Positions 10,138 to 18,481 of a stretch of DNA of 64,000 bases are shown here, in pieces. The stretch is from Flammeovirga sp. EKP202. GTDB lineage: Bacteria; Bacteroidota; Bacteroidia; Cytophagales; Flammeovirgaceae. Positions within the stretch are counted from its first letter, which is position 1, and each line of letters begins with the position of its first letter. The translations under genes and the position numbers were made by a program. A model generated the notes under the pieces. The model made no database searches. It was not told the DNA's origin and saw only the letters and a list, made by a program, of their open reading frames with translations. The DNA is taken from NCBI RefSeq assembly GCF_014534745.1, contig NZ_JACVVP010000002.1, positions 1 through 64,000 of the forward strand, read 5' to 3'.

Positions 10138-10319
10138 TAGTAAAAAAGATAACAGAAAACAGTAACTTAATGGTTTTAGTAAGCGAAATCTTCAAGATGC
10201 TAAACTTATAAACAGTATAGGCCTGAGTGATATTACTCGATTCCCATCAACACTCAGGTACTAAACATCATAATTAATTGGTTTAAGCCTTCCCTACCTT
10301 TGTAGAGAAGGCTTTTTTT
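10138..10319 (+). ncRNA. Short promoter-to-terminator transcript, sRNA or 13-aa peptide mRNA
   Basis: About 180 nt lie between the -7 box at 10124-10131 and a strong terminator ending near 10319. It holds a 13-codon ORF at 10170-10211 (MVLVSEIFKMLNL) and, after it, a hairpin CCTGAGTG/CACTCAGG (10222-10258). No longer ORF exists. It may be a regulatory RNA, possibly with a small peptide. Expression is inferred only from the promoter and terminator. Confidence 0.45.
10284..10319 (+). terminator. Rho-independent terminator
   Basis: AAGCCTTCCCTAC pairs with GTAGAGAAGGCTT around a short loop and is followed by seven T. It ends the short transcript upstream of the sulfatase gene. Confidence 0.85.
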
Positions 10320-10397
10320 AACTGCAAATCAAACTGTGTGTTTCACGTAGATTTCTAAACTCCTGTTTTCCCTCTCAATTTCCCACTTTATACAACC

Positions 10398-10405
10398 TAG
10401 TTTTG
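10398..10405 (+). promoter_or_regulatory. -7 box TAGTTTTG of the sulfatase gene
   Basis: Matches the Bacteroidota -7 consensus TAnnTTTG, 24 bp before the sulfatase ATG. The expected transcript leader is about 17-18 nt. No convincing -33 element is seen. Confidence 0.5.
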
Positions 10406-10429
10406 TATCACAATCAATCAGAAAGAATT

Positions 10430-11959
10430 ATGAAAAAATATCTATTTCTTGTCTTGCTTTTCGCTTTAAGTGAAATGACTTATGCCGACAAAAAACCAAA
10501 CATTATCATGATCATGACAGACGATGTGGCACCACAAGATTTGTCGATCTATCATAGAGGGTTAGGAGCCGTAAATACTCCAAATATAGATAAGATTGGT
10601 AATGATGGGATGATGCTAACGGATTATTACGCACAACAAAGTTGTACCGCAGGAAGGTCTTCTTTTCTTACTGGTCAGTATCCGATCAGAACAGGATTGA
10701 CTTCTGTTGGCCAGCCTGGATCAAAACTAGGGCTAAATGCAAAAGATGTAACATTAGCTGAACTATTACAAGATCAAGGGTATGCTACGGCACACTTTGG
10801 CAAAAGTCACTTGGGTGACCGAAACGAACATTTACCTACCGTTCACGGATTCGATGAGTTTTATGGTTTTTTATATCATTTAAATATGATGGATATGCCT
10901 GAACAGCCTGAGTTTCCTGATGATCCCAACTTTGTTGGCAGACCAAGAAATGTGATTTACAGTAAAGCCACTACTACTGATGATACTACTGTAGACCCTC
11001 GTTGGGGAAAAGTGGGTAAACAAGTCATTGAAGACCGAGGTGAACTGGGTAAACTCAGACAAGAAACATTTGATGATGAGGTATTAGAATATTCTCAAAA
11101 ATGGTTGAAAGCAAAGAAAAAAGCTGATGAAGAATTTTTCTTATTTTTCAATCCATCAAGAATGCATCAAGAGATCTATGTAAGCGAAAAGTGGAAAGGA
11201 AAAAGCGGACATAGCACCTACGCAGATGGTCTTTTACACCTTGACTATCTAGTAGGTGAACTCCTAAAAACATTGGAGGAGATTGGTGAAGCAGACAATA
11301 CAATTGTAATGTTTACTTCTGACAATGGGGTCAACCTTGCTCACTGGCCTAGTGGGGGTACGGCTTCTTTCAGAGGTGAAAAAGGGACTACTTGGGACGG
11401 TGGTTTCAGAGTACCAATGCTAGTAAAATGGCCTAAAAATATTCCTGCAGGAACATGGAGTGGTGAATTATTTACAGCAGAAGACTGGGTGCCCACTTTA
11501 ATGGCAATGATTGGTGAAGATAACGTCAAAGAAGAACTCTTAGAAGGTAAAGAGGTCAACGGAACGGAGTACAAAGTACATATTGATGGTTATAATCAGA
11601 TGGATGTACTTACTCAAAACGGGAAATCAAAAAGACGAGAGTTTTTCTTCTATGCAGAAAACGAACTGCAAGCCATACGTGTAGATCAATGGAAAATCTA
11701 CCTGGCCGTAAAAGATGAATGGCTGAAAGACTCTGAAAAATTGCCGGGTGGTATGATTGTCAATTTGAAATTAGACCCTTATGAAAGATCGATTGATACT
11801 CCAGGGCATTTCTTATGGATGAAAGAGAAAACATGGGTGTTACCAACAATAGCACCACCATTAAAAGCATTCGCTGAAAGTATGAAGGCTTTCCCTCCAA
11901 GACAAAAAGGTACAGGAATTGGGGCCGCAGCTATCTTAAACCAACTAAACAGTAAATAA
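10430..11959 (+). CDS. Secreted sulfatase (arylsulfatase family)
   Basis: Exported sulfatase of 509 aa that hydrolyses sulfate esters. The signal peptide is MKKYLFLVLLFALSEMTYA. The metal-binding TDD is at 30-32. The formylglycine signature Cys72 in SCTAGRSSFLTGQYPIRTGL matches C-x-A-x-R, so an anaerobic or FGE-type sulfatase-maturing enzyme would be needed; none is in the window. HFGKSHLGD and FTSDNGVNLAHWPS supply further active-site positions. The ATG at 10430 is chosen because it begins the signal peptide. Marine Bacteroidota use such enzymes on algal or mucin-type sulfated glycans; the exact substrate cannot be read from sequence. No SusC/SusD pair accompanies it. Confidence 0.92.
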   Translation: MKKYLFLVLLFALSEMTYADKKPNIIMIMTDDVAPQDLSIYHRGLGAVNTPNIDKIGNDGMMLTDYYAQQSCTAGRSSFLTGQYPIRTGLTSVGQPGSKLGLNAKDVTLAELLQDQGYATAHFGKSHLGDRNEHLPTVHGFDEFYGFLYHLNMMDMPEQPEFPDDPNFVGRPRNVIYSKATTTDDTTVDPRWGKVGKQVIEDRGELGKLRQETFDDEVLEYSQKWLKAKKKADEEFFLFFNPSRMHQEIYVSEKWKGKSGHSTYADGLLHLDYLVGELLKTLEEIGEADNTIVMFTSDNGVNLAHWPSGGTASFRGEKGTTWDGGFRVPMLVKWPKNIPAGTWSGELFTAEDWVPTLMAMIGEDNVKEELLEGKEVNGTEYKVHIDGYNQMDVLTQNGKSKRREFFFYAENELQAIRVDQWKIYLAVKDEWLKDSEKLPGGMIVNLKLDPYERSIDTPGHFLWMKEKTWVLPTIAPPLKAFAESMKAFPPRQKGTGIGAAAILNQLNSK

Positions 11960-12079
11960 AGAGAAAGAAATAAGAAGTTTAGATACACAATTTGCAATGT
12001 ATTGCAAAAAATTAATGAGAGAAAAAGGGTGTCGATATAGACATCAACTTAGTTTAGGGTTAAAACCGATGTAAATGAT

Positions 12080-12110
12080 GTAAGCCGAGTGTATTTTATA
12101 CTTGGCTTAC
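12080..12110. terminator. Bidirectional terminator hairpin between convergent genes
   Basis: GTAAGCCGAGTGTA pairs with TATACTTGGCTTAC with one mismatch. It lies between the sulfatase gene (+) and the ATPase gene (-), whose stop codon it touches. Confidence 0.65.
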
Positions 12111-12493
12111 TAAAGTTTTATCTCAAAGCGTTCCATCATCCTTTTGATATTACTGTCTGGAACATTATGAATTGATTTACTTCCATGTCTATTTTCAACA
12201 ATCAAAGAAGAAACTTGATAACCGTACTTTTCGGCCATTACAAAGTAATTCTTCATTTCATCTTCTGTTGTAAATGTATTGGAAACTACAATCAATTCTT
12301 GGCTTCTTGACATGCAGAGTTTCACCATTTCTTCACATTGTTTATGGGCAAAAGGAAGGTTTCTAGGATCAAATTGATATTCTCCATTTTCATTTACCAT
12401 AAAATCATCCGCCTCAATTGACCCTCCCATTGCCTGAGCAACTGTTGTTTTTCCTGCACCTGGTAAACCTCTTAGTAATATGAGCTTCTTCAT
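12110..12493 (-). CDS. Small AAA_33-type P-loop ATPase/kinase
   Basis: Single-domain P-loop protein of 127 aa with Walker A GLPGAGKTT at residues 9-17 and an acidic Asp-Asp soon after (ADDFMV), as in the AAA_33 / NEDD4-binding-protein-2-like nucleotide kinases. The C-terminal ENRHGSKSIHNVP resembles the arginine-bearing lid of that family. Related proteins phosphorylate polynucleotides or small molecules; the substrate here is unknown. It stands alone, convergent with the sulfatase gene. Confidence 0.8.
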   Translation of the reverse strand: MKKLILLRGLPGAGKTTVAQAMGGSIEADDFMVNENGEYQFDPRNLPFAHKQCEEMVKLCMSRSQELIVVSNTFTTEDEMKNYFVMAEKYGYQVSSLIVENRHGSKSIHNVPDSNIKRMMERFEIKL

Positions 12494-12693
12494 TTGTTAA
12501 CAAAAATAAATAATAAGTTCTATTCACTTTTTAAAGATAAGCAGTAACTTTAGAGAAACTAAGTATCAAATCAAAATTACTTTACGCCATCACTTGTTAT
12601 TGTTTTTCGAATTTTTACCTCAAAAAACTCTAAATTCATAATTTAATTTTGACCTAGTACTTTAAATTTTTAATAACTTCTTCCGAAAAACTA

Positions 12694-12951
12694 ATGGTAC
12701 GCCTTCAACATATTACTTTTAATAAATTAAGCTTAATTCAAAAAGCGGAAATCGTGCAATACTTTTCAGACTTCCTTACTTCAATGTATAAGATGGATAA
12801 GAAATTTGAACTTTATAATTACGATGGTGCCTATATCCAAGTCAATTATAAAGATGGGAATAGTATGGAAAATGAAATTGAATCAATTTATGAAATCGAT
12901 AAGATCTCACAGTATTGCCCCGCCATCGATTGGAAAAAAATATTGAAATAA
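12694..12951 (+). CDS. Hypothetical protein, 85 aa
   Basis: Free-standing ORF with an ATG start and its own terminator immediately after the stop. It is predicted alpha+beta with aromatic-rich strands (FELYNYDGAYIQVNY) and an acidic tail. There is no signal peptide and no recognisable family. Codon use resembles the neighbouring genes, and the downstream terminator supports that it is real. Confidence 0.6.
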   Translation: MVRLQHITFNKLSLIQKAEIVQYFSDFLTSMYKMDKKFELYNYDGAYIQVNYKDGNSMENEIESIYEIDKISQYCPAIDWKKILK

Positions 12952-12990
12952 AAGGCTTAAAAGTATTTGCTATACTCTTAAGCCTTTTTT
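12952..12990 (+). terminator. Rho-independent terminator
   Basis: AAGGCTTAAAAGTAT pairs with ATACTCTTAAGCCTT with one mismatch and is followed by a run of T. It ends the 85-aa gene. Confidence 0.85.
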
Positions 12991-13020
12991 ATAATACATG
13001 CACTACTTTCTATTCTTGAC

Positions 13021-13229
13021 TACATTAACGCCATCTTCCTACAAGATTTTATAGGGTCTACTTTCAAGCTTCTTTCTTCTTCATTTTTCCATTGATGAAA
13101 AACGAAGCAAAAAATTCAAGGCTCACTGGCGCGAATGTTAAGCGATAGCGTCATTCGTGTCCTTCAGATCATTAGAAATCTCCTGATTTCTAAATGCTGT
13201 AAATATTCGAAAATTTAGTTTACAATGTA
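13021..13229 (+). repeat. Dispersed MITE-like repeat, short copy
   Basis: The left end is TACATTAACG and the right end TTTAGTTTACAATGTA. The central part, present in long copies, is deleted: the left module (cttctttcttcttcattttt) runs straight into the gcgcgaatgttaagcg hairpin module. Confidence 0.75.
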
Positions 13230-13250
13230 GTAGTTTTACACATACTTCAT

Positions 13251-14237
13251 TTACTTTTCAATTAATTTTGCTGTAGCTGCATATTCTTCTACCATACTTT
13301 CAACTACTTCTTTTACAGACCGAATCGATTTTACATATTCGATAGAAGGCCCTGCACACCAAACGGTTTTATAAGTAGCGCCAAATGCCGATTTTTCTAA
13401 CATTTTCATCCCTTTGTAAAAGGTAAGCATCTTGGCAAATTTCTTCAATCGCTTATTCTTATTCAGAAGGGATTCAAGCCAATTCTGCTTTGTACCAATT
13501 TCCTTCATATAAGGAGTATTGATTACCGTACATGGAGTCCCTGAAAGCTTGGTGGTCATCACAATATCATCTGCCCCGTAATCTACACACGCTTGTTTGT
13601 AAGCATCATTGACACCTCCTTCGTGTGTGGCAATAAAAGGACTCCCCATTGAAATCCCAACGGCTCCAAGGTCAATTTTTTCTTTCCATTGCGTACCATT
13701 ACCCACTCCTCCGGCAGAAATAACTGGAATATCACATGCTTTTACCAAGGCCGGTACTAATTCACTGGCAGAAGTTGGACCAGCGTGCCCCCCTGCTTCT
13801 TTATTTACTGCAATGACCGCATCTGCTCCTAATTCCTGTACCTTCAAAGCGTACTTGGTATCCACCACATCACAAAAAACTTTAATGCCAGCAGGCTTAC
13901 ATTTTTCTATGATTTTACGTGGAGATCCTAAAGAGGTAATGATAAAATCAACTCCCAACTCAACGCATGTATTTAATTGTTCTTGTAGTCGGACATTAGA
14001 TTTATTAGCAATCAAATTCACTCCAAAAGGTTTATCACCTATGGCAGTTCGTATTTCGTGTATCGCTGCTCTAAATTCTTTGTCAGTTCTATAGTTTAAG
14101 GCTGGAACAGTCCCTGTTATCCCGCTTTTTGCTGCTGCAATCAGCATCTCCGCATTGGAAACTAAAAACATAGGAGCCATAATCATCGGGTAATCAATAC
14201 CCAACATTTCAGTTAGTGGTGTGGAAATTTTTTCCAT
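13251..14237 (-). CDS. Nitronate monooxygenase-like flavoprotein
   Basis: Cytosolic FMN-dependent TIM-barrel enzyme of 328 aa in the nitronate monooxygenase / 2-nitropropane dioxygenase family. Seen are PMIMAPM at the N-terminus, the flavin-phosphate loop region VISAGGVGNG, GAVGISMGSPF, and NKEAGGHAGP, which carries the family's catalytic-region His. Family members oxidise alkyl nitronates, but many close relatives have other or unknown substrates, such as FabK-like reductases. It stands alone between two copies of the dispersed repeat. Confidence 0.85.
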   Translation of the reverse strand: MEKISTPLTEMLGIDYPMIMAPMFLVSNAEMLIAAAKSGITGTVPALNYRTDKEFRAAIHEIRTAIGDKPFGVNLIANKSNVRLQEQLNTCVELGVDFIITSLGSPRKIIEKCKPAGIKVFCDVVDTKYALKVQELGADAVIAVNKEAGGHAGPTSASELVPALVKACDIPVISAGGVGNGTQWKEKIDLGAVGISMGSPFIATHEGGVNDAYKQACVDYGADDIVMTTKLSGTPCTVINTPYMKEIGTKQNWLESLLNKNKRLKKFAKMLTFYKGMKMLEKSAFGATYKTVWCAGPSIEYVKSIRSVKEVVESMVEEYAATAKLIEK

Positions 14238-14379
14238 AGTGTGTGTTGTATTGGTTAAAAATAGTATGCATGCATACTAAATATTTTATTACAATATGGA
14301 AAAATTATATTGGAAAGTCAACCTGATGAGGAATGAGGGAAATTAATATCGTCAAACTTAAATCCTATTTTTTTGGTGT

Positions 14380-14643
14380 AATACTTTAAACTAATTTTTC
14401 GAATATTTATGATCTTTAGACATCAGGAGATTTATAGGTCACGAATGAAGCTGTTGTTTAACATTCGCGTCATTGCCCTTTCAACCCAATTAATTTAGTA
14501 GTAATTCCCTCGGCCTTGAAGGGAAAAGCCTTGCATTTTTTGCTTCTTTTTGTTTAAACACAAAAACGAAGAAGGAGGATGCTTGAAAGTAGGTCCTATA
14601 AAATCTTATATAAAGATTGAACGAAAGTTTAGTTTACAATATA
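14380..14643 (-). repeat. Dispersed MITE-like repeat, inverted copy
   Basis: Left end aatactttaaactaattt and right end tagtttacaatata are inverted repeats of each other. Inside are the C hairpin module (catcaggagattt, acgaatgaag...acattcg) and the left module with ccttgaagggaaaagcc and gcttctttttgttt, all in minus orientation. It fills most of the gap 14238-14671; no gene is present. Confidence 0.78.
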
Positions 14644-14671
14644 GTAGTACAAAGTTCAAATTTCCCCTTAA

Positions 14672-15358
14672 TTACAGCAACTTATCAACAATATCTTGAT
14701 GGTTGTTACTGAAATATTCTTTCATATATCCATCAAGTTCATCAAAGCTTTCCTTATCGAAAGTTTGTTCTACTTTTCCTCCTGAGAAGTGATAGATTTT
14801 ATCTGAAAGTTTTTGAAGAGCACTCAAAGTATGAGAGGCTATTAATATAATTTTACCTCTCTCTTTTAAAGTATTGATGATTTTTTCAAGATCAATAGAT
14901 GCCTCTACATCTAAACCGAGAAAAGGTTCATCTAGAAGAATCACGGGAACATCCGCACTCAATAACATCATTAGGGCTAACCTCTTCTTCATTCCTGTAG
15001 AATAGTAATCTACAATCTCATCCAAAGGAAGCTCAAAAATGCTATTCCAACCATCTATGTCAAAATCAGGAAACCTCACTTTAAAAACATTGAGATGTTC
15101 TCGTCCTGTAATCATGGAATAGAAAGTAGGCTTCGCTTCTAAATAGCCTACTTGAGCTCTTAAAAGTGTCTCATTCTCTAGTAGCGTTTCGCCATTAAAA
15201 TTCTTTTTCCACTGTGCTATGATCTCAAATAAGGTCGTTTTTCCTACGCCATTTTTTCCTAATACACCGATAATTTTTCCTTTTTCAATGGATATATTGA
15301 TGTTTTGAAGTACCTGCTTTTCTCCGTAAGCGAAAGAAATATTTTTTAACTCTAACAT
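14672..15358 (-). CDS. ABC transporter ATP-binding protein
   Basis: ABC ATPase of 228 aa. Walker A is GVLGKNGVGKTT, the signature-like YSTGMKKRLAL replaces LSGGQ, Walker B is VPVILLDEPFLGLD, and the H-loop is in LIASHTL. The degenerate signature is typical of bacitracin/gliding-type export ATPases that work with a separate permease. It is the last gene of a minus-strand trio; the gene upstream (15369-16313), with many membrane helices, is the probable permease. The substrate is unknown. Confidence 0.9.
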   Translation of the reverse strand: MLELKNISFAYGEKQVLQNINISIEKGKIIGVLGKNGVGKTTLFEIIAQWKKNFNGETLLENETLLRAQVGYLEAKPTFYSMITGREHLNVFKVRFPDFDIDGWNSIFELPLDEIVDYYSTGMKKRLALMMLLSADVPVILLDEPFLGLDVEASIDLEKIINTLKERGKIILIASHTLSALQKLSDKIYHFSGGKVEQTFDKESFDELDGYMKEYFSNNHQDIVDKLL

Positions 15359-15368
15359 ACTATATGCA

Positions 15369-16313
15369 TTAAAAATAATAGGATAATTGACGATTGGCTC
15401 TTTTCCATGACCTTAATCCCACAATCAAAGGCAATGGAATAAGGAAAGGAATAAAAATACTTATGTAGTAGAACGCAATGATAAAGGTATTTGCTCTAAA
15501 ATTAGTGTTCGGTTCATAGGTAATATACTTCTGAAGTATCATCAAGAAGAGAACAAAAAATGAACCTAAAAATAAATAAGCGACCACATAAAAAACTTGG
15601 AAGTAAAAAACTAAGCCAATAAGTAATGCAAAACTATTGATGAGCAGAAAAAGCAAAGCCATCTGTTTAATTTTTTTCTTCAAGAAAGAGGTTGAAGTAT
15701 CGGCTACTGCATAAAGGATTTGTCTTGGTTCGTTTTGTGTATAAAAACCGAAGATAGAGATACTTGAAACTACGATCCCAATTAATAAAAACTCAAAACG
15801 GAAAAGTCCGATTACTGTCAAAACAATGGCCACAATAATCCCCCACGCTCCTCCATTTCTCATTCCTGAACGCCAATCATATGCTGAGGCAGAAAAAGGA
15901 ATAGGAAGTACAAATCCCTGACTTTCAATAGACCTATTGGTAGGTAAAAAGCTTGTGATTAATGGTAAAAAAAGAAGGATGGGATAGAGATAATTAGAGG
16001 GAGAAAAAGCGATTCCCCAAGTAAACAGGAACACCCAAATCAGGTTTTCAAGTAAATAATACAAGATTGGGAACTTCATGAGTTGCAATAAAATTTTCTC
16101 ATCTTTTCTATTGGCTTGCGCTGCAGAAAGAAGTGAAAGCAGTGCCGCGTCCACAAAAAAAGCATGAAGTTCTTTTATATGAATCAAGAAAAATTGAAAA
16201 AAACTATAGAATATGAATAGCATTAGCAATCTCAAAATTCCTAAATCAGCTAAAATTCTGCTAATCTGTTTCCTTCTAAGATTTAGTATAGATAGTGTTA
16301 ATTGTAAAATCAC
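15369..16313 (-). CDS. Multi-span membrane protein, probable ABC permease
   Basis: 314 aa with about eight predicted membrane segments and a positively charged N-terminus (LNLRRKQISRI). No named family is recognised. It sits 10 bp upstream of the ABC ATPase and 21 bp downstream of another membrane protein, so it most likely supplies the membrane part of the exporter (inference from position). It contains PTNRSIESQGFVLPIPF between helices, a non-membrane loop that could contact the ATPase. Confidence 0.65.
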   Translation of the reverse strand: MILQLTLSILNLRRKQISRILADLGILRLLMLFIFYSFFQFFLIHIKELHAFFVDAALLSLLSAAQANRKDEKILLQLMKFPILYYLLENLIWVFLFTWGIAFSPSNYLYPILLFLPLITSFLPTNRSIESQGFVLPIPFSASAYDWRSGMRNGGAWGIIVAIVLTVIGLFRFEFLLIGIVVSSISIFGFYTQNEPRQILYAVADTSTSFLKKKIKQMALLFLLINSFALLIGLVFYFQVFYVVAYLFLGSFFVLFLMILQKYITYEPNTNFRANTFIIAFYYISIFIPFLIPLPLIVGLRSWKRANRQLSYYF

Positions 16314-16334
16314 ATCAATTTAATTTAGGTAATC

Positions 16335-17060
16335 CTACCAAGATTGTTGTCGTTCGTAAGTAGACAATGAGACATGTAAATGATCTCCCGTCCCATGATG
16401 TCTTATGATATTAAACCCTAAAGTATTAAAATAAATCTGACTAAACCAAATCATCCAGAAAGGTCTTCCCTTCGTTCTGAGGTCCATAGCGTGTACATAT
16501 CCCGTGTTTTGCTTGAAGTGTAAAGAGCTTGATTTGGAAGGTAAACCCATTTTCTTATAGTCTTCAGGCTCTCTACTTAAAGAGGTGATTAATACATCTT
16601 TATCAAAAAATAAAAGTGTTCTTAAACTGATTTTCAAGTAGGGATGAAGCTGTGTATATTCCTGTTTGATTTGATCACTTTTGGCATTTTTTCCAGTAAA
16701 AGAAAATAACGAAAAAATTGTGTAGGTTATTACGAATAAAAATACAAATAGTGTGATTCTCTTAATTGCAAGAAAGCTGACCTTGTATTTTCTGAAAAAT
16801 AATAAGTAGCCGATCGAGAGGTAAAGTAACAAAATAAACGACAGTACCACGATCCCCACAACTAAACCTAACCAAACAGAAGCTGCATATTCGTGATACA
16901 TATAAATGCCACTTCTGATCATCATGGTAAAGGGTAATACACATAAAAAAAGGAAAAAAATGGTCCACAGAAAGAATTTCAGTACTGCTTTTTTCCATGA
17001 AAATTTCTTTTGTGAGTTGAAGTCTGTTTGATAAGAGTAAGGTTCGTATTTATAACTCAT
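16335..17060 (-). CDS. Membrane protein with LAS-type Zn-peptidase-like C-terminal region
   Basis: 241 aa with three membrane helices (about 25-48, 62-89, 100-120) and a C-terminal domain of ~110 residues. That domain contains SLHFKQNTGYVHAMDLRTKG (His181, His190, Asp193) and GTGDHLHVSL (His227, His229). The pattern resembles the S-x-H..G.A.D and H-x-H zinc sites of LAS/M15 peptidoglycan peptidases (VanX, MepA), but with an insertion between the first His and Asp. It may be a membrane-anchored peptidase or an inactive relative. It is the first gene of the operon with the permease and ABC ATPase, which hints at cell-wall or export-coupled function (inference). Confidence 0.55.
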   Translation of the reverse strand: MSYKYEPYSYQTDFNSQKKFSWKKAVLKFFLWTIFFLFLCVLPFTMMIRSGIYMYHEYAASVWLGLVVGIVVLSFILLLYLSIGYLLFFRKYKVSFLAIKRITLFVFLFVITYTIFSLFSFTGKNAKSDQIKQEYTQLHPYLKISLRTLLFFDKDVLITSLSREPEDYKKMGLPSKSSSLHFKQNTGYVHAMDLRTKGRPFWMIWFSQIYFNTLGFNIIRHHGTGDHLHVSLSTYERQQSW

Positions 17061-17149
17061 GTTATAGTTTTTAGATCATTTAATACATGAAGATATAAAA
17101 CTAGTGATTTGTATTCAAAAAAAGGCTAGGCTTTGAAGAGAAAAGCACT

Positions 17150-17370
17150 ACCAAATTAATTGGGTAGAAAGTCCACTGGTGTGAATATTAAGCGTTAGGT
17201 CCTACTCATCAGCAGAAATCTCCCAATTTCTAAATATTATATCGTTAATTGATCTATTTCCTTTTATGAGGGATAAATAGTAGTGTATTGTGGTTTGCAA
17301 GGACGTTGCATTGCAACGCCCCATACAAAACTACATTTTAGAAGATGATTATAAAATTAGGAGACTTTGC
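17150..17370. repeat. Degenerate fragments of the dispersed repeat (modules C and D)
   Basis: A decayed C module (ttaagcgttagg, gaaatctcccaatttc at 17215-17230) is followed by a D module hairpin ggacgttgcattgcaacgcc (17303-17322) and its conserved flank ttttagaagatgattat in inverted orientation. The rest of the 17061-17487 gap shows nothing else. Confidence 0.65.
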
Positions 17371-17487
17371 AAAAGTTTGTTTCAAAAAGGATTTGAATAT
17401 AAATTACACTCTCTAATTCAATAGAAGTGATGATAGTTGATTGATAGGTATTAAATTTCAAAGCTTGGGTAATAAAAAACGGAATGT

Positions 17488-18444
17488 CTACAAAGCCACC
17501 ATTTTCTTACTAAGTTCTACCAACTGCTTTGCTGCTACTCTATCGTTGGCATTCGGATTAGGTGAGGTCATAGGCCAACCTCCTTTTTTACATTCTTTAT
17601 CTCTATACAGTACACTGTGTTGACTGAAATAAGCTCCAGAATAGTTAGGCGCATCATCAGATAATAATACATGAAGAGAGGTTTGTGCTGACTCCTCATT
17701 ACTATTTGTGATTGAATGCCTGAAGGGATATAATAAAAATCTCACTATTTTCATCATCACTCCATCCCCTCCAAAGTTACTTCTTGCCCATCCCGGATGG
17801 ATAGAGGCTGTACTCACACCTGTACCTTTCAAACGTTCACCGAGTTCCAAAGCATATAAATTGACGGCTACTTTAGCTTCACAATAAGCGTCTACACCAT
17901 TGTATTTTCTATTTTTCCAATTGATATCTTCAAAGTGTACCTTGTAGCGGTTTTTAGCACTTCCCGCATGTCCCACTGAAGATAGAATGCCCACTCTAGC
18001 AGGTGCACTTTTCTTCAGTTGCTCCAATAGAAGTTCTGTCAAAAGAAAGTGACCAAAGTAACTTACACCAATCGACATCTCAATACCATCTTTGGTGTAT
18101 TGTGCCTTATCTCCTGAAAACAGGGCGCCAGCATTACACATCAAGCCATCCAGTCGATCATATTTTGCCTTAAACTTTTCTGCAAAATCTCTTACTGATT
18201 GCAAGTCGGCAAAGTCCACCTTCATTACTTCGTAACTGCCTTTTAAATTACCAAAGGCTTTCGCTCCTTCCTCTCCAGCATCTACTCTTCGACATGCCAT
18301 AATCACATGACCTCCTTGCTTCATCAACTGTTTTGAGGTTTCTAGTCCAACACCTGAATTAGCTCCAGTGACTATATATATTTTACCACTTATATCTTTT
18401 TGGAGTGTTTTTTCATCACACCATATTACATTTTTGTTCGCCAT
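17488..18444 (-). CDS. Short-chain dehydrogenase/reductase (retinol dehydrogenase-like)
   Basis: NAD(P)-dependent oxidoreductase of 318 aa. Seen are the Rossmann motif TGANSGVGLE, the NAG motif CNAGAL, active-site Ser in ILSSVGHAG, and the catalytic Tyr/Lys equivalent in YCEAKVAVNLYAL (Y-x-x-x-K). Length and layout match the retinol dehydrogenase / WWOX-like branch of 'classical' SDRs, which act on lipophilic alcohols or ketones; the substrate is not determined. It lies 37 bp downstream of an alpha/beta hydrolase gene on the same strand, so the two probably form an operon acting on one hydrophobic substrate. Confidence 0.88.
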   Translation of the reverse strand: MANKNVIWCDEKTLQKDISGKIYIVTGANSGVGLETSKQLMKQGGHVIMACRRVDAGEEGAKAFGNLKGSYEVMKVDFADLQSVRDFAEKFKAKYDRLDGLMCNAGALFSGDKAQYTKDGIEMSIGVSYFGHFLLTELLLEQLKKSAPARVGILSSVGHAGSAKNRYKVHFEDINWKNRKYNGVDAYCEAKVAVNLYALELGERLKGTGVSTASIHPGWARSNFGGDGVMMKIVRFLLYPFRHSITNSNEESAQTSLHVLLSDDAPNYSGAYFSQHSVLYRDKECKKGGWPMTSPNPNANDRVAAKQLVELSKKMVAL

Positions 18445-18481
18445 TTTTTCTGATTTGAAAGTTTAAAAACCGGACAATGCA

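Noticed and set aside
13609-14094. 161-codon ORF opposite the nitronate monooxygenase-like gene
   Set aside because: It is a shadow frame opposite a clear enzyme gene; its Pro/Ser/Thr/Cys-rich product is typical of an antisense artefact.
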